DNA from: JAEXOD01 sp937930275
GTDB lineage: Bacteria > Bacteroidota > Ignavibacteria > Ignavibacteriales > Melioribacteraceae
Length of the DNA: 64,000 nt
Reading direction: 5' to 3'
Assembly (NCBI GenBank): GCA_036733965.1
Contig: DAIMZL010000003.1
Span: 1 to 64,000 of the forward strand
This document shows positions 62,147 to 64,000 of this stretch, in pieces. The notes beneath the pieces were generated by a model. The model worked only from the letters and a program-made list of their open reading frames with translations. It had not been told where the DNA came from and did not search any database. Within the stretch, counting starts at the first letter, position 1. Each line of letters starts with the position of its first letter. Both the position numbers and the translations under genes were made by a program.

Positions 62147-63109
62147 TTATAAACGGTAATAAACTAAAGCCGAAGCCCCTATAATACCTGCATTATTTTT
62201 AAACATTGCAGGAATAATTTTTATTTTTCCTTTTTTAGGGATTAATATACGTTCGTTAACCGTGTGTAAAATTTCATCAAATAGTAAATTTCCAAAACCC
62301 GCAACACCACCCCCTATTATAACACTGCTTATATCTAAAATGTTTATTGCAGATACTAATCCATACCCTACATATCTACCTAATTGTTTAATATAATCAA
62401 TTGCAAAAAAGTCGCCTTGTTCGGCTGCTTGATGAATTGCATAAGGAGTAAGTTTATGCAAGTCGTTTTCAATAAATTTATAAATTAAACTTTGCGGATG
62501 CTTTTCTAATTCCGGTTTAACCCAATTCATAAAATAATTATTACCGGTATAAGCTTCAACACAACCGATTGAACCGCAATTACATCTATTACCGTTATAA
62601 TCTATTGTTACGTGTCCAAGTTCACCGGCAGCCCCTGTATCACCTCTGAATATTTTTTTATCAAATATAATTCCTCCGCCTAAACCGGTACCAAGCGTAA
62701 TCATTATAAAACTATTTAGCTTCTTTCCTGCTCCGAATATTAATTCACCTATTGCGGCAGCATTTGCATCATTTTCAACAAATACTTCAGTCTTAAGTTT
62801 TTTCTTTAAAATACTTCCTAATGCAACGCTTCCCCAATCCGTAAAATTTGGAGGATTTTCAACAATTCCTTTTTTAACCGTAACGCTACCGGGTGCACCT
62901 ATTCCTACACCTATTACATCTCTTTTTTCACACTCTAATAATCTATCAATACCATGTTCGATCTGTTTAATTACCGCTTTAGGTCCGTTATTTGCTTTAC
63001 TTTCAACAGAAACCTGATTTACAATTTCACCGGATTTAGTTACCAAACCGATTTTTATGTTTGTTCCGCCTAAATCAACTCCTATTGCAAGCGATCCTTT
63101 TTTTCCCAT
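62147..63109 (-). CDS. ROK-family sugar kinase (glucokinase-like)
   Basis: A 320-residue kinase. ATP loop GVDLGGTNIKIGLV near residue 10, sugar-binding ENDANAAAIGE and GTGLGGGII, the ROK zinc motif CNCGSIGCVEAY, and the ELGHVTID signature are all present, so it looks active. Glucose is the usual substrate, but N-acetyl-sugars or mannose are possible in this family. It sits between a lipoprotein gene and LptD. Confidence 0.93.
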   Translation of the reverse strand: MGKKGSLAIGVDLGGTNIKIGLVTKSGEIVNQVSVESKANNGPKAVIKQIEHGIDRLLECEKRDVIGVGIGAPGSVTVKKGIVENPPNFTDWGSVALGSILKKKLKTEVFVENDANAAAIGELIFGAGKKLNSFIMITLGTGLGGGIIFDKKIFRGDTGAAGELGHVTIDYNGNRCNCGSIGCVEAYTGNNYFMNWVKPELEKHPQSLIYKFIENDLHKLTPYAIHQAAEQGDFFAIDYIKQLGRYVGYGLVSAINILDISSVIIGGGVAGFGNLLFDEILHTVNERILIPKKGKIKIIPAMFKNNAGIIGASALVYYRL

Positions 63110-63123
63110 ATAACAACCTTTTA

Positions 63124-63729
63124 TTAATTAAATTGATAACTTACTACTGTAATTTCGTTCGGATATTTAAAGTCACCTAACGGAGTACCTATTGTCGGTC
63201 TCACAACAAGTTTTATTTTACCGGTATCTTTATTCGCTCCGCCTAATGCTAAAACGAGATTTACCATTTTATCCAATCCTTTATCTTTAAAGAATTTCTT
63301 TAAATCCAAACCGACCGTAATAGGAATAATCTTGTTTTCTCCTTTGCTGGGAACATATACGGGTTCATTTATATTACCGCTAATTGTTTCAACATCATCA
63401 ATATAAAGTTTAAATGGAAACGATTTTAAAGTAATACTATTATCGCTAACACCTCCGCCTGTACCTTCACTTGGATTTTTAGCTTCTATATTAATAACAA
63501 ATGAAATAGGAAATTCACCCTGAGTTAAAGACGAAGTTAATTTTAGAACATCCATCGGATTGAAATCTGATAATTTACTTTTGCCGCTAACGTTTATATT
63601 TGAAACTTTTACGTTATCTACTGCACCCACCTTAAACTTTAAACGAGTTATATTCTGATAAGTTTGAACAATATTACATGCAGTAACAAAAACTACCATC
63701 GGAATAACGAACATCATAATCTTTTTCAT
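63124..63729 (-). CDS. Probable lipoprotein, LEA14-like
   Basis: The 201-residue protein has a lipoprotein signal peptide with lipobox VTAC (Cys near residue 18). A beta-rich domain with IEAKNPSEG and a hydrophilic DLKKFFKDKGLDK segment resembles LEA14/WHy-type domains. The likeness is faint and the function is unknown. It overlaps the preceding gene by 4 bp. Confidence 0.7.
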   Translation of the reverse strand: MKKIMMFVIPMVVFVTACNIVQTYQNITRLKFKVGAVDNVKVSNINVSGKSKLSDFNPMDVLKLTSSLTQGEFPISFVINIEAKNPSEGTGGGVSDNSITLKSFPFKLYIDDVETISGNINEPVYVPSKGENKIIPITVGLDLKKFFKDKGLDKMVNLVLALGGANKDTGKIKLVVRPTIGTPLGDFKYPNEITVVSYQFN

Positions 63730-64000
63730 AATATTTTCTGCTCCTCAATTTTTGAAATAATTTTTTGAGCTACTTTTAACGCTTTTAATCCGTCTAAACC
63801 ACTTACTACAGGTTTTATTTTATTTATTACGGAATTTACAAAAAGCTCAATCTCATATCTTAATGCATTAACTTCAAGTTGTTCCGGCTGTTCGTAAACA
63901 ACATATTTTCTTCTGTCACCTATTCCTATTTCACCAAAAGAAATAAAATTCTTTTCAGGTATATTTTCTTGTGACATTAATCTATATATTTCCGATACTC
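63726..64000 (-). CDS. Gfo/Idh/MocA-family oxidoreductase, C-terminal part
   Basis: The frame is open through the right edge of the window (VSEIYRL precedes the first ATG at 63977), so the gene is partial. The visible end carries YEQPEQLEVNALRYEIELF and PVVSGLDGLKALKVAQKI, the usual C-terminus of sugar-type Gfo/Idh/MocA dehydrogenases. Next to an LPS transport gene, a role in lipid A or LPS sugar synthesis, as for GnnA-type enzymes, is plausible but unproven. Confidence 0.8.
   Translation of the reverse strand, partial: VSEIYRLMSQENIPEKNFISFGEIGIGDRRKYVVYEQPEQLEVNALRYEIELFVNSVINKIKPVVSGLDGLKALKVAQKIISKIEEQKIL

Overview
The window is AT-rich chromosomal DNA from a Gram-negative bacterium of the FCB group. 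Ignavibacteria or a close relative is the best guess. This rests on a T9SS-type C-terminal sorting domain with a YPNPFN motif on a DUF3160 protein, an LptD-like outer-membrane LPS transport protein, a complete MoxR/DUF58/BatA-E operon as in Bacteroidota, and FCB-style versions of YicC, Gmk, RpoZ and DUF1460. The assignment is inferred from gene content, not from a marker tree. Three runs of exactly 100 N (4601-4700, 22943-23042, 60751-60850) look like scaffold gaps of unknown true size in a draft or metagenome assembly. No rRNA, tRNA, CRISPR array, transposase or prophage was seen.

Layout. 1-4.3 kb: DUF3160 secreted protein and a DUF5009/HGSNAT-like acyltransferase on the minus strand, separated by an intergenic stretch with a possible structured RNA. 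4.4-9.6 kb: a DedA/YqaA protein cut by a gap, a beta-CASP metallo-beta-lactamase nuclease, an unknown outer-membrane-like protein, an RsbW-like anti-sigma kinase and malate dehydrogenase. 9.7-14.5 kb: housekeeping operon yicC-gmk-rpoZ-UDG-dnaB-DUF1460. 14.5-17.5 kb: nfo on the minus strand, then anmK and an RmlD-like reductase. 17.6-25.9 kb: the MoxR/Bat aerotolerance-type operon. 25.9-28.9 kb: a DnaQ/UvrC-N fusion nuclease converging on an MgtC/DUF4010 membrane protein. 28.9-39.6 kb, minus strand: Ctp protease, tmk, YbbR, two bacterial microcompartment (BMC) shell proteins, ruvX, relA/spoT, a TPR protein, upp and a CoA-disulfide-reductase-like flavoprotein. 39.8-41.9 kb: PhoU-like DUF47, PiT phosphate transporter and two small proteins. 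42.3-52.3 kb: a sugar-processing run (FAD oxidoreductase, phosphohexomutase, HAD hydrolase, GH38-like, GH94 phosphorylase, nitrilase-like amidase). 52.5-56.0 kb: a giant propeller-Y_Y_Y-MCP receptor. 56.1-64 kb, minus strand: an envelope operon (Gfo/Idh end, lipoprotein, ROK kinase, LptD, NYN ribonuclease, beta-lactamase-like hydrolase, SGNH hydrolase, NAGPA-like phosphodiester glycosidase, small membrane protein, TPR lipoprotein-like protein).

Most noteworthy. (1) Two BMC hexamer-type shell genes sit alone in a (p)ppGpp/nucleotide-metabolism neighbourhood with no pentamer or cargo enzyme. One carries a roughly 260-residue acidic tail ending in a basic amphipathic segment and lacks glycine in the pore loop. 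(2) A hybrid-two-component-type propeller sensor is fused to a methyl-accepting chemotaxis output instead of a histidine kinase, next to a sugar phosphorolysis operon. (3) The GH38-like enzyme of that operon appears to have Phe in place of the catalytic Asp.
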